A stretch of 48,070 nt of DNA from Streptococcus suis (lineage in GTDB: Bacteria > Bacillota > Bacilli > Lactobacillales > Streptococcaceae). Below the pieces are notes generated by a model. The model had not been told where the DNA came from. It worked only from the letters and a program-made list of their open reading frames with translations, and did no database searches. A program made the translations under genes and the position numbers. Below are positions 1 to 7,648 of the stretch, piece after piece (within the stretch, counting starts at the first letter, position 1; each line of letters opens with the position of its first letter). The stretch spans positions 1 to 48,070 of the forward strand of contig NZ_POIZ01000051.1 in NCBI RefSeq assembly GCF_002960425.1. The letters are read 5' to 3'.

Positions 1-1034
1 TGACTAGCTGAAGCGATATTGTGAATGCACTTGAACAGAATCTTTCTAGCGTAGGGATTGCCACGCTTGGTAATGTGTTCCTTAGCGATGAAGTTTCCAG
101 ATTCATAGTGTCTGAGGTCAATACCGATAAAGGCATTGATTTGATTGGCAGACTGAAAACGGCGAATATCTCCCAGTTCGCCAATAATACTTGTTGCAGT
201 AGTCTCAGCGATACCAGGAATAGAAAGTAGAATATCATACTCTGGTAATGGCTGAGCTAGTTCCACCATTTTGTCTAAGGCCGCTTGTCTCTGTTCAGAA
301 AGTCTAAGTAATTCTTTTGCATAGTAACGAACCTCTTCCATGATTGGAGAATTTTTCTTAACAGCACAATAAGACTGATTGGCTAGTGCTGTCAGCTTCT
401 CTGCTAAGTAAGCTACACGCTTGTCAGAAATCCGTTTTGAAGTGGACAGACGGATGCTCTTTGAGAGTTCATTCTTGCTTAACTCAAGCACCAAGTCCTT
501 GCAAGGAAACGCAGTAACTAAGTTCCAGTATTGTTCCCCAGTTGGTGTTGATAAGATAGTTTCCAACTCTGGAAAAGTGACTTGTAAGACCTTGTGCAGA
601 CGATTTTTAGCTCGAACGATGTCCTCGGTTAAGTTCTGATAGAATCGACTGAGATCTCGCAGATCTTGATAGACTTCTTCTTGGACATAAGTGGGTTTAC
701 GATTCAGTACAAACTGAGACTGAGCCAGTTTTTCAGCGTCAATTTGATCTGTTTTCCGTACACGCAAGCTATCCAGTTGCTTCTTAGCTTCTAAGGGATT
801 GAGCCGCGTATAAGCGTAGCTATGTTCATCCAGAAAAGCTTGAAGACGACGAGAATAGACGCCTGTTGCTTCAAAGATGATTTCTGGCTTGTGGACGGTT
901 TTCAAATCGCCAAGTAGCCGAGAAAATCCAATGGCATCATTGGAAATGGTATAGCCATGAACCTTCTCACCGTTGACTAGAATAGCCACTTCTGAACTTA
1001 CCTTACTCACGTCAATCCCGAAAACTGCACGCAT
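1..1034 (-). CDS. IS110-family transposase (DEDD recombinase), truncated by window edge
   Basis: The reading frame is open from ATG at 1034 to the window start (344 codons seen, C-terminus missing). The start is supported by an AGAGG-type ribosome site 7-8 nt upstream. The N-terminal RuvC-like DEDD domain shows FGIDVSK (first Asp), an FEATGVYSR motif (Glu) and KTDQIDAEKLA (later Asp pair). The C-terminal Transposase_20 domain begins near LLSIPGIAETTATSIIGELG and carries the helix-hairpin-helix-like region typical of the family. The protein catalyses RNA-guided cut-out and insertion of the element. No frameshift is seen in the visible part, so the copy may be active. Confidence 0.9.
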   Translation of the reverse strand, partial: MRAVFGIDVSKVSSEVAILVNGEKVHGYTISNDAIGFSRLLGDLKTVHKPEIIFEATGVYSRRLQAFLDEHSYAYTRLNPLEAKKQLDSLRVRKTDQIDAEKLAQSQFVLNRKPTYVQEEVYQDLRDLSRFYQNLTEDIVRAKNRLHKVLQVTFPELETILSTPTGEQYWNLVTAFPCKDLVLELSKNELSKSIRLSTSKRISDKRVAYLAEKLTALANQSYCAVKKNSPIMEEVRYYAKELLRLSEQRQAALDKMVELAQPLPEYDILLSIPGIAETTATSIIGELGDIRRFQSANQINAFIGIDLRHYESGNFIAKEHITKRGNPYARKILFKCIHNIASAS

Positions 1035-1204
1035 GATATTACCTCTTTGTCTTGAATGATTCCTTGTTTTAGTGACGTCATTTTCAATACTCGACGTCTA
1101 GCGTCCCACATACTTTGATAACATTCTTCCTAAAACAGGTGTCTTGCCAGTTTTTGTCGCGACGTCTAGCGTCAAAAGAACCCTCGACTTAACAAGACAC
1201 CTCT
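1035..1204 (-). other. IS110 left-end noncoding region, candidate bridge-RNA locus
   Basis: This is about 170 bp with no ORF between the transposase start and the presumed outer end. In IS110-group elements this left-end segment encodes the bridge RNA that pairs with target and donor DNA (established for IS621). The sequence is rich in repeats: the 14-mer cgacgtctagcgtc occurs at 1092-1105 and again at 1160-1173, tgacgtca (1073-1080) is palindromic, and aggtgtcttg (1137-1146) pairs with caagacacct (1193-1202). Assignment as bridge RNA is inference from position; no covariance model was run. Confidence 0.45.
1092..1173. repeat. Pair of 14-bp direct repeats in IS110 left end
   Basis: The 14-mer cgacgtctagcgtc is present without mismatch at 1092-1105 and 1160-1173, 68 bp apart start to start. 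Both copies lie inside the transposase leader. Confidence 0.85.
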
Positions 1205-1223
1205 ACTTTATCATCTTGAGAAT

Positions 1224-1271
1224 GAAAAAAGTAGTGACTACTCTCTCCCGTCGGAGATTTCTTCACTACTA
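1224..1271 (-). terminator. Rho-independent terminator of bioY
   Basis: Read on the minus strand, agtagtga (1270-1263) pairs with tcactact (1237-1230), with an inner stem tctcc/ggaga, followed by a run of six T (1230-1225). It starts 4 nt after the bioY stop codon. Confidence 0.85.
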
Positions 1272-1274
1272 ATC

Positions 1275-1802
1275 TTAGTATGTTTTTGTAATGGGCTGGA
1301 GAAGGCTGTGGCAGACAGTCACCAAGGTAATTTTTGCTAAATCTGGCAGGATAAAGGGAAGGACTGTCCAGGCTAAGGTATCTGACCAGCTCGCTCCTGA
1401 AACAAACTTAAAGACCAAACAGCCTAAAAGGAAGCAACTTGCTGTTCCGAGAAGGCAAGCTGAGAAAACAGTCACAGGTGAGGAAGTTGACTTGGTGAGG
1501 ACAGAAGTAATAGCAGCATAGACTAGGAAGCCCCATAAAAAGCCGGCTGTTGGTCCGAAAAGAGCAGCGAATCCGCCTGAAAAACCAGCAAAGACGGGAA
1601 GGCCGATAGCGCCTAGAGTTAGATAAAGGGCTACACTTGCAAGGGCCTCTTTAGGCTTGTACAAACAAGCTACTAAGCCGATAGCCAAGGTCTGTAGAGT
1701 AAAGGGAACAGGTCCGATAGACAGGCTGACTTGTGACAGGGCAGCAATGATAGCTGTTCCGATAGCGATGTAAACAAGAGATTTCGTAGAATGGTTTGTC
1801 AT
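1275..1802 (-). CDS. bioY: Biotin transporter BioY (ECF S-component)
   Basis: This 175-residue integral membrane protein has about six hydrophobic segments and matches the BioY family in length. It shows the family's N-terminal block around GPVPFTLQTLAIGL and the glycine-rich GPTAGFLWGF stretch. BioY is the biotin-binding S-component of an ECF transporter; the shared energising module (EcfA1, EcfA2, EcfT) is not in this window. The gene stands alone between its own promoter with a BirA-type operator and its own terminator, and the neighbouring IS110 copy sits just beyond that terminator without disrupting the gene. Biotin repression through BirA is expected. Confidence 0.93.
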   Translation of the reverse strand: MTNHSTKSLVYIAIGTAIIAALSQVSLSIGPVPFTLQTLAIGLVACLYKPKEALASVALYLTLGAIGLPVFAGFSGGFAALFGPTAGFLWGFLVYAAITSVLTKSTSSPVTVFSACLLGTASCFLLGCLVFKFVSGASWSDTLAWTVLPFILPDLAKITLVTVCHSLLQPITKTY

Positions 1803-1837
1803 TTTGTTATCCTTTTTATTTTTCTAGGTTAACAAAA
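1802..1837 (-). promoter_or_regulatory. BirA-type biotin operator in front of bioY
   Basis: Two inverted half-sites, ttttgttatcc (1802-1812) and ggttaacaaaa (1827-1837), are separated by 14 bp. This matches the Gram-positive BirA pattern TTGTTAACC-N14/15-GGTTAACAA with one mismatch in the half-site that overlaps the start codon. The other half abuts the -10 box, so bound BirA would cover the transcript start and the ribosome site. Confidence 0.85.
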
Positions 1838-1865
1838 TTATAGACATTCTAGTCGTGAAAGTCAA
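1837..1865 (-). promoter_or_regulatory. bioY promoter
   Basis: The minus strand has -35 TTGACT (1865-1860), a 17-bp spacer and -10 TATAAT (1842-1837). The -10 overlaps the BirA operator by one base. Confidence 0.85.
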
Positions 1866-1986
1866 TGCTTCTGCCATCGGCTGTCACAGTGTTATAGTTT
1901 TTATTTATGGGAGTAGATAGAAAATATATATTAGTAGACTTACTTCTTTCATGTTAGAATAATAAAAAAAGAAAGCGAGAATTGCC

Positions 1987-2724
1987 ATGTCAGAATTACT
2001 TGAAATTTACCAGACCCTTAAAGCAAAAACCTGGGTGGACTTGACCCATCAAATCAATGAGAATAGCCCGCATTTTCCAGCTCTTCCAGCCTTGGAGAAA
2101 AAGGTCTTGTTTACTCACAAGGACGGATTTTTTGTTGAACAATTTACGGTTGTCGGCCAATACGGTACCCATATCGATCCGCCTATCCACTTTGTAGAAG
2201 GGGCTCGCTATCTAGATGAAATTGACTTGAAAGACTTGCTCTTACCTCTCTATGTGATTGATAAGTCGGAGGCAGTTGCAGCCAATAATGACTACGAGAT
2301 TAGCAAGCAAGATATTCTGGATTTTGAGGTTGAGCATGGTCCAATTGCACCTGAATCTTTTGTTGCTTTTCGTTCAGATTGGTCAAAACGTTGGCCAAGT
2401 CAGGATGCTGTGCGAAACTTGGATGACCAAGGGGTACAACATACACCAGGTTGGAGCCATGAAGCTCTAGAATATTTGATTGAGGAGCGCAAAGTAAAAG
2501 CAGTTGGACATGAAACCTTGGATACGGATTCTGGTCTATCTGCTGCCAAGCATGGTGGTAGCTTGCCAGAAGAATACTATCTCTTGTCCAAAGACATTTA
2601 TCAGTTGGAAGTCTTGAATAATTTGGACCAGGTGCCAGCAACAGGAGCCCTGATTTCCATTGCTTTTCCGCATTGGGAAAAGGCTTCGGGGTCGCCAGTG
2701 CGTGCTATTGCGATTTTACCATAA
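1987..2724 (+). CDS. Cyclase-family protein (kynurenine formamidase-like metal hydrolase)
   Basis: The 245-residue protein belongs to the Cyclase family (PF04199). It shows the diagnostic metal-binding block GTHIDPPIHF around residues 60-69, and a second conserved His region near residue 175 (VGHETLDTDSG). Known members are arylformamidases and related amide or lactone hydrolases using divalent metal; the substrate here cannot be told from sequence. No tryptophan-degradation genes are nearby, so a kynurenine role is not supported by context. It appears monocistronic, with an extended -10 (TGtTAGAAT, 1952-1960) upstream and a terminator downstream. The ribosome site (gaaagcgaga) is weak. Confidence 0.8.
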   Translation: MSELLEIYQTLKAKTWVDLTHQINENSPHFPALPALEKKVLFTHKDGFFVEQFTVVGQYGTHIDPPIHFVEGARYLDEIDLKDLLLPLYVIDKSEAVAANNDYEISKQDILDFEVEHGPIAPESFVAFRSDWSKRWPSQDAVRNLDDQGVQHTPGWSHEALEYLIEERKVKAVGHETLDTDSGLSAAKHGGSLPEEYYLLSKDIYQLEVLNNLDQVPATGALISIAFPHWEKASGSPVRAIAILP

Positions 2725-2730
2725 GAAAAA

Positions 2731-2770
2731 AGCCAGACAGAGTGCTTACCTACACTTGTCTGGTCTTTTT
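2731..2770 (+). terminator. Terminator after the cyclase-family gene
   Basis: ccagaca (2733-2739) pairs with tgtctgg (2757-2763) and is followed by tctttttttc. Confidence 0.85.
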
Positions 2771-2776
2771 TTCTTA

Positions 2777-2864
2777 TACTCAATGAAAATCAAAAGCAGA
2801 CTAGGCGATGCAGATGCAGAATCAAATCAAGTCAACAACGTTTGCTTTTGATTTTCGAAGAGTA
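2777..2864. repeat. RUP-like miniature inverted-repeat element
   Basis: This 88-bp element has 22-bp terminal inverted repeats: tactcaatgaaaatcaaaag at the left and its near-complement (cttttgattttcgaagagta) at the right, with about three mismatches. The ends and the motif tactcttcgaaaatcaaa are those of streptococcal RUP/IS630-type MITEs. The right end touches the stop codon of gor, so the folded element probably also ends the gor transcript. Confidence 0.7.
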
Positions 2865-4214
2865 TTAACGCATGGTGACAAATTCTTCCGCCCCAGTCGG
2901 GTGGATGGCCACAACGGCATCAAATTCTTCCTTGGTTGCACCCATCTTAATGGCAACTGAGAAACCTTGGATCATTTCATCGACACCATAGCCAATTCCG
3001 TGTAAACCGACGACCTGTTCATTCTCGCCAACTGTGACTAACTTAAACTTAGCCATTTGTCGATTGGTTGCTAGGGCTGTGTACATGGAAGTAAAGGCCG
3101 AAGTATAGACTTTTACCTGTTCTTGACCGTATTGGGCGATGGCTTCTTCTTCGGTTAAGCCAACTGTTCCGATAGCAGGATGAGAAAAGACAACAGTTGG
3201 GATATTCGTATAATCCATTTTAGCAGTCGGTTTATTGTTGAAGAGGCGTTCGGCTAATAAGCGCCCAGCCTTGATGGCTACGGGTGTCAACTCTTTTTCG
3301 CCTGTCACATCACCAAGAGCATAGATGCCAGGGACGCCGGTTTCTTGGTATTCATCCACAGCGATATGGCCAGACGGTGTCAACTGAACACCTGCTGCTG
3401 CAAGATTGAGTTTGTCCACATTTGGTTTACGACCAATTGCCCAGAGAACCTGTTGGGCAGTATGTGTGCTACCGTCTTCAAAGGTAATTTGAATGAGACC
3501 GTCCTCTGTTTTTTCAAGGCTGACCGGTGTTTTTCCTGTATGGAGAGGAAGATTAGTCCGCTCCATTTCTTCCATAAGAGCTTGGATGATATAGCTATCG
3601 AAGTTGCGAAGAGGTCGATTGCCACGAACAAAGAGGTCAGTTTTGACCCCTAATCCGTGGAGAAGTCCAGCCATTTCCACAGCGATATAGCCGGCTCCAA
3701 TAACTGCCACAGAAGTAGGTAATTCTTCCCAGACAAAGACATCATCAGATACAATACCAAGTTCATTTCCTGGAATGTTTGGCACAGCAGGTTGAGCACC
3801 GGTTGCAATGACGATGTGTTTGGCACGAATGAGCTCACCATTGACTTCCACCGTTTGAGCATCGACAAACTGGGCAAAACCTTTGATTACTTCAACGCCA
3901 TTATTGTTAAAAGTATTTCCATAAGAAGTACGAGAACGTTCGATATAGGCTTCACGGTTTTTTCGCAAGGTAGCAAAATCAAATGTCACATCCTGGCTGG
4001 TAAAACCATACTCAGGTCCATAGTGATGAATAGCTTCAGCCACTTGAGAACCGTACCACATGATTTTTTTGGGAACACAGCCAAGGTTGACACAGGTTCC
4101 GCCAAGATGGCTCCCTTCGATCACAGCAGCCTTAGCCCCATAGATAGCAGCACGGTTCATAGTAGCAATACCGCCGCTGCCTCCACCAATGGCAATAATA
4201 TCAAATTCTTTCAT
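2865..4214 (-). CDS. gor: Glutathione-disulfide reductase
   Basis: The 449-residue flavoprotein is the standard length for streptococcal Gor. Seen in order: FAD-binding GGGSGG (residues 8-13), the redox-active disulfide [13 protein letters not shown] (about 38-50), a second dinucleotide fold [12 protein letters not shown] for NADPH (about 173-184), the GDVTGE FAD motif near 300, and the C-terminal HPTGAEE dimer-interface motif with its catalytic His. It reduces glutathione disulfide with NADPH in the cytoplasm. The gene is transcribed toward the cyclase gene and diverges from the MacAB-like operon. The same gor-efflux arrangement is known in pneumococcus. Confidence 0.95.
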   Translation of the reverse strand: MKEFDIIAIGGGSGGIATMNRAAIYGAKAAVIEGSHLGGTCVNLGCVPKKIMWYGSQVAEAIHHYGPEYGFTSQDVTFDFATLRKNREAYIERSRTSYGNTFNNNGVEVIKGFAQFVDAQTVEVNGELIRAKHIVIATGAQPAVPNIPGNELGIVSDDVFVWEELPTSVAVIGAGYIAVEMAGLLHGLGVKTDLFVRGNRPLRNFDSYIIQALMEEMERTNLPLHTGKTPVSLEKTEDGLIQITFEDGSTHTAQQVLWAIGRKPNVDKLNLAAAGVQLTPSGHIAVDEYQETGVPGIYALGDVTGEKELTPVAIKAGRLLAERLFNNKPTAKMDYTNIPTVVFSHPAIGTVGLTEEEAIAQYGQEQVKVYTSAFTSMYTALATNRQMAKFKLVTVGENEQVVGLHGIGYGVDEMIQGFSVAIKMGATKEEFDAVVAIHPTGAEEFVTMR

Positions 4215-4350
4215 GAGTTCTTCTCCTCTAAATGATCATTATCTTCATTCTATCGTTTTTTTACTTATCAATCAAAAATCCGCTACGTTCTCTTACAAAA
4301 TTGTAAGTAGGAAAAATACCGAACTTTTTGTAAAATGATTAAGAAAACAC

Positions 4351-4379
4351 TTGCAAAAAAGCGTGTATTCGTGTATTAT
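4351..4379 (+). promoter_or_regulatory. Promoter of the MacAB-like efflux operon
   Basis: -35 TTGCAA (4351-4356), 17-bp spacer, -10 TATTAT (4374-4379), about 48 bp before the first start codon. Confidence 0.65.
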
Positions 4380-4427
4380 AAAGACAATACAAAATAAATA
4401 TGTTTTGAATTAGAAAAGGAGTATCAT

Positions 4428-5594
4428 ATGTTAAAGACAAAGAAGGCTAAAATTGCTTTGTTTAGTGGTCTCGGTGTTGCGGCTATTGCCTTAATTGGTG
4501 GTGCCTTAGTATTTGGAGGTGTATTAGGTGGTTCCTCACCAACTTCTACAGAGCAAGTTGCGACCAGTTTGACCTATACAGTAGCTAAAGAGGGATCAAT
4601 TGCTTCATCTACCCTCTTGACAGGAACCATCTCAGCTGCGGAAGAACAGTATGTTTACTATGATGCGTCCAAGGGTGATTTGAGTGAGGTCTTGGTTGAG
4701 CCAGGCACTCAAGTAGAAGTCGGAACTCCTTTGGTTAGTTATGATGCGACAGAATTACAGGCAGCCCTAGATACAGCTGTGCGTGGTCGGGATAAGATTG
4801 GGCGTCAGATTTATGATTTGAAAAATAACGGTCAAACTGTTCAGGCAACAGGTGACGCGGCGGCTGATGAAGCAGCCACTGCAGCAGCGCAACGCTCTGT
4901 AGATTCTCAATTAGCAGATTTGAATGATTCCTATGCTGATGCCCAAGCAGCTGTGGACAAGGCCTATACAGCATTGACAGAAGCAACTATTTACAGCACT
5001 GTCGCAGGTACAGTGGTTGAGGTCAATAAATCGGTTGCCAAAAGCTCGACAACTAGCCAGACCGTTGTTCATATCGTCAACCAAGGTAGCCTACAAGTTA
5101 CAGGTAATTTAACAGAATATGATTTGGCTAATATTGCAGTTGACCAAGAAGTAAAATTGACCAGTAAGGTCTATCCAGATAAGACATGGACTGGTAAGAT
5201 TACCTACATTTCTAACTATCCATCGACAGAACAAGCTACAAGTGCAGTAGCAGGTGCAGGTGGTGGTTCAGGTGCCAAGTATCCTTTCAAGGCTGCCTTA
5301 ACCAGTGAATTGGGTGAATTGAAGCAAGGTTTTACTGTTAATATTGAAGTTGTTAATACTACCAACCATATTTTAATTCCTGTAACAGCAGTTGTTCCAG
5401 AAGGCGATAAAAACTTTGTATGGACAATTGTGGAAGGGAAGGCTAAAAAAGTAGAGGTTACCCTTGGAAATGCAGATGCTCTCAATCAAGAGGTGACAGC
5501 AGGTATTGCAGCAGGAGATCAGGTCATCACCATTCCAACTCCAGACCTTGAAGAAGGAAAAGAGGTTGAAGCCAATGAAGAACCAGCTAATTAG
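4428..5594 (+). CDS. Efflux periplasmic-adaptor-type (MFP/HlyD) protein of a MacAB-like pump
   Basis: The 388-residue protein has an N-terminal membrane anchor (about residues 8-32). A barrel-sandwich (lipoyl-like) region is split by a short alanine-rich helical hairpin (about 105-185), followed by beta-barrel domains and an acidic C-terminus. This is the layout of MacA/YknX membrane fusion proteins. In a Gram-positive cell it would sit on the outer face of the membrane as a funnel for the ABC transporter encoded next to it. The ribosome site aaaggag precedes the ATG. Its 3' end overlaps the ATPase gene by 20 bp, indicating translational coupling. The family exports antimicrobial peptides or antibiotics; the substrate here is unknown. 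Confidence 0.88.
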   Translation: MLKTKKAKIALFSGLGVAAIALIGGALVFGGVLGGSSPTSTEQVATSLTYTVAKEGSIASSTLLTGTISAAEEQYVYYDASKGDLSEVLVEPGTQVEVGTPLVSYDATELQAALDTAVRGRDKIGRQIYDLKNNGQTVQATGDAAADEAATAAAQRSVDSQLADLNDSYADAQAAVDKAYTALTEATIYSTVAGTVVEVNKSVAKSSTTSQTVVHIVNQGSLQVTGNLTEYDLANIAVDQEVKLTSKVYPDKTWTGKITYISNYPSTEQATSAVAGAGGGSGAKYPFKAALTSELGELKQGFTVNIEVVNTTNHILIPVTAVVPEGDKNFVWTIVEGKAKKVEVTLGNADALNQEVTAGIAAGDQVITIPTPDLEEGKEVEANEEPAN

Positions 5595-6270
5595 ATTAAC
5601 CAATATAAATAAATCCTATAAAAACGGTGACCAAGAACTTCGTGTCCTCAAAGATATTGATTTAGAGGTGGAAGAAGGTGAGTTTCTTGCTATAATGGGA
5701 CCATCTGGTTCAGGGAAATCCACCCTGATGAATATTATCGGGCTTTTGGACCGTTCTACAACCGGTAACTATTGGTTGGAAGGTGAAGAAGTCAGTCAAC
5801 TGTCTGAGAAGAAATTGGCCTCCGTCCGCAATGACCAGATTGGTTTCGTCTTCCAACAATTCTTCTTACTCTCTAAACTCAATGCCCTTCAAAATGTTGA
5901 GTTACCTTTGATTTATGCAGGGGTTCCAGCCAATCAACGGAAAAAATTAGCCAAACGTTATTTGGAAAAAGTGGAGTTGGCTGAGCGGATGACCCACCTG
6001 CCATCTGAGCTATCAGGTGGTCAGAAACAAAGGGTTGCCATTGCGCGTGCCTTGGTCAATACACCTGCTATTATCTTGGCGGATGAGCCAACAGGTGCCT
6101 TGGATACCAAGACAGGCGAGCAGATTATGGAACTCTTAACAGAGTTGAATAATGAAGGCAAGACTATTATCATGGTTACACACGAGCCTGAGATTGCAGC
6201 CTATGCCAAACGTAAAATCGTCCTACGCGATGGCATTATTACTGAAGATAGTAGAAGGGAGGAAGTCTAG
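5575..6270 (+). CDS. ABC transporter ATP-binding protein, MacB/LolD type
   Basis: The 231-residue nucleotide-binding domain shows Walker A GPSGSGKST, the Q-loop FVFQQF, signature LSGGQKQR, Walker B ILADEPTGALD and the H-loop VTHEPE. The start at 5575 (MKNQLIRL) is preferred over in-frame codons further upstream because an aagagg ribosome site lies about 8 nt before it and because homologues begin here. The gene lies between the adaptor gene, which it overlaps by 20 bp, and the permease gene, whose ATG follows the stop codon directly. It powers the three-part efflux complex. Confidence 0.94.
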   Translation: MKNQLIRLTNINKSYKNGDQELRVLKDIDLEVEEGEFLAIMGPSGSGKSTLMNIIGLLDRSTTGNYWLEGEEVSQLSEKKLASVRNDQIGFVFQQFFLLSKLNALQNVELPLIYAGVPANQRKKLAKRYLEKVELAERMTHLPSELSGGQKQRVAIARALVNTPAIILADEPTGALDTKTGEQIMELLTELNNEGKTIIMVTHEPEIAAYAKRKIVLRDGIITEDSRREEV

Positions 6271-7524
6271 ATGGAAAATTGGAAATTTGCCCTCAAGTCT
6301 ATCCTAGCCCACAAAATGCGTTCTCTCTTGACCATGTTAGGTATTATCATCGGTGTGGCTTCAGTTGTTATCATTGTAGCTTTAGGGACTGGGGTGTCTA
6401 AGAGATTCGAAAAGGCCTTGGCAGGCGATCAGAATAATGTTCAGGTCTATTTTACGCCTTATGTAGCTTCAGAAGGTGCTGCTTCAATGGGGATGCTTGG
6501 AAGCGTTGGTGGTGGTGAGCTATCCATGGAAGAAGAACCTGATTTGACAGATGCTATGTTAAAGGGACTTTTGGAAATCGATGGGCTTAGCGGCTACTAT
6601 ATTAGTTCTTCAAGCACCTCGACTGTAGCAGCAGGAAATACGCAAGCTGATAATGTCTTTATTACTGGCGTTAGTCAACCCTATTTTGACATAAAGGAAT
6701 TAGAAATCTTGACTGGTCGTCGTTTCACAGCTAACGATTACAGCCAATTTTCCCGTATTATCATGTTGGATGTAGCTCTGGCAGAGAAACTCTTCGGTTC
6801 ACAAGAATCGGCACTCAACCAAGTAGTGAGTGTCAATGCCAATTCTTACCTTGTAGTTGGTGTTTACAAAGATCCCAAAGCAGGTACTTCCCTCTATGGA
6901 TTCAACTCTGGAGGAAATGCCATTATGACCAATACACAGCTGGCTGCTGAAATGGGGACTAAAGAAAATAGTGGTCTGTATGTTCATGTGGAAGATCTGA
7001 GCAGAGCTGCTGAGGTTGGACAGGCTGCAGCTGCCTATTTGACCAATATTACAGGTCTGAAGGAAGCTCGCTATGACATCTATGACATGTCCGCTATGTT
7101 GGATACCTATAGGACTGAAATGGCAGGGGTTACCATGTTTATCGGTTCCGTTGCAGGAATTTCACTTCTTGTAGGTGGTATCGGTGTTATGAACATTATG
7201 CTGGTATCTGTTACTGAGCGGACCCGTGAAATCGGTCTTCGTAAAGCTCTAGGAGCAACTCGTGGGAATATCCTTATGCAGTTCTTGATTGAAGCCATGG
7301 TATTGACTACCTTGGGTGGCGCTATTGGATTGATGATTGCTCAAACAATTGTATTTACTCTCAATACCACCAAAGCCATGGGACCAAATATGACGGCTGA
7401 AATTTCCCTTCCGGCTGTTCTAGGAAGTTTAGCCTTCTCAGCAGTAATTGGTATTGTCTTCGGTGTTCTACCAGCCAGCAAGGCTTCTAAGTTGGATCCG
7501 ATTGAGGCCTTACGTTACGAATAA
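6271..7524 (+). CDS. ABC transporter permease, FtsX/MacB family
   Basis: The 417-residue protein has the MacB layout: one N-terminal membrane helix (about 18-40), a large extracytoplasmic MacB_PCD domain (about 45-285), then three C-terminal helices with the FtsX domain. The cytoplasmic coupling motif TREIGLRKALGAT lies near residue 320. It follows the ATPase gene without a gap and ends the operon before a terminator. Together the three genes form a MacAB-like mechanotransmission exporter; pneumococcal Spr0693-Spr0695 is the closest described system known to me. Confidence 0.93.
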   Translation: MENWKFALKSILAHKMRSLLTMLGIIIGVASVVIIVALGTGVSKRFEKALAGDQNNVQVYFTPYVASEGAASMGMLGSVGGGELSMEEEPDLTDAMLKGLLEIDGLSGYYISSSSTSTVAAGNTQADNVFITGVSQPYFDIKELEILTGRRFTANDYSQFSRIIMLDVALAEKLFGSQESALNQVVSVNANSYLVVGVYKDPKAGTSLYGFNSGGNAIMTNTQLAAEMGTKENSGLYVHVEDLSRAAEVGQAAAAYLTNITGLKEARYDIYDMSAMLDTYRTEMAGVTMFIGSVAGISLLVGGIGVMNIMLVSVTERTREIGLRKALGATRGNILMQFLIEAMVLTTLGGAIGLMIAQTIVFTLNTTKAMGPNMTAEISLPAVLGSLAFSAVIGIVFGVLPASKASKLDPIEALRYE

Positions 7525-7529
7525 GATGT

Positions 7530-7563
7530 AAAACGATTAGGTTTTCCTAGTCGTTTTCTTTTT
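7530..7563 (+). terminator. Terminator of the MacAB-like operon
   Basis: aaaacgattagg (7530-7541) pairs with cctagtcgtttt (7546-7557), followed by cttttttg. Confidence 0.85.
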
Positions 7564-7575
7564 TGAGCAAATTGA

Positions 7576-7604
7576 TTGACTTTATCACTAATTAGAGATA
7601 AAAT
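7576..7604 (+). promoter_or_regulatory. Promoter of the LLM oxidoreductase gene
   Basis: -35 TTGACT (7576-7581), 17-bp spacer, -10 TAAAAT (7599-7604). Confidence 0.75.
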
Positions 7605-7648
7605 AAACGCATCAATTAAGAAATAGTGATTTCAAAGGAGAACACATC

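Larger units (their letters stand above)
1..1204 (-). mobile_element. IS110-family insertion sequence, partial (left end and most of transposase)
   Basis: The element runs off the start of the window. It comprises a transposase gene read leftward from 1034 and about 170 bp of noncoding DNA in front of it. The outer boundary is uncertain: it must lie before the bioY terminator (about 1224), and the inverted repeat ending at 1202 makes about 1204 a reasonable estimate. IS110 elements usually lack true terminal inverted repeats and make little or no target duplication, so the edge cannot be fixed from one end. Confidence 0.75.

Noticed and set aside
3792..4235. 147-codon plus-strand open frame opposite gor
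   Set aside because: Antisense to conserved gor sequence, with no promoter or ribosome site of its own; coding signal belongs to gor.
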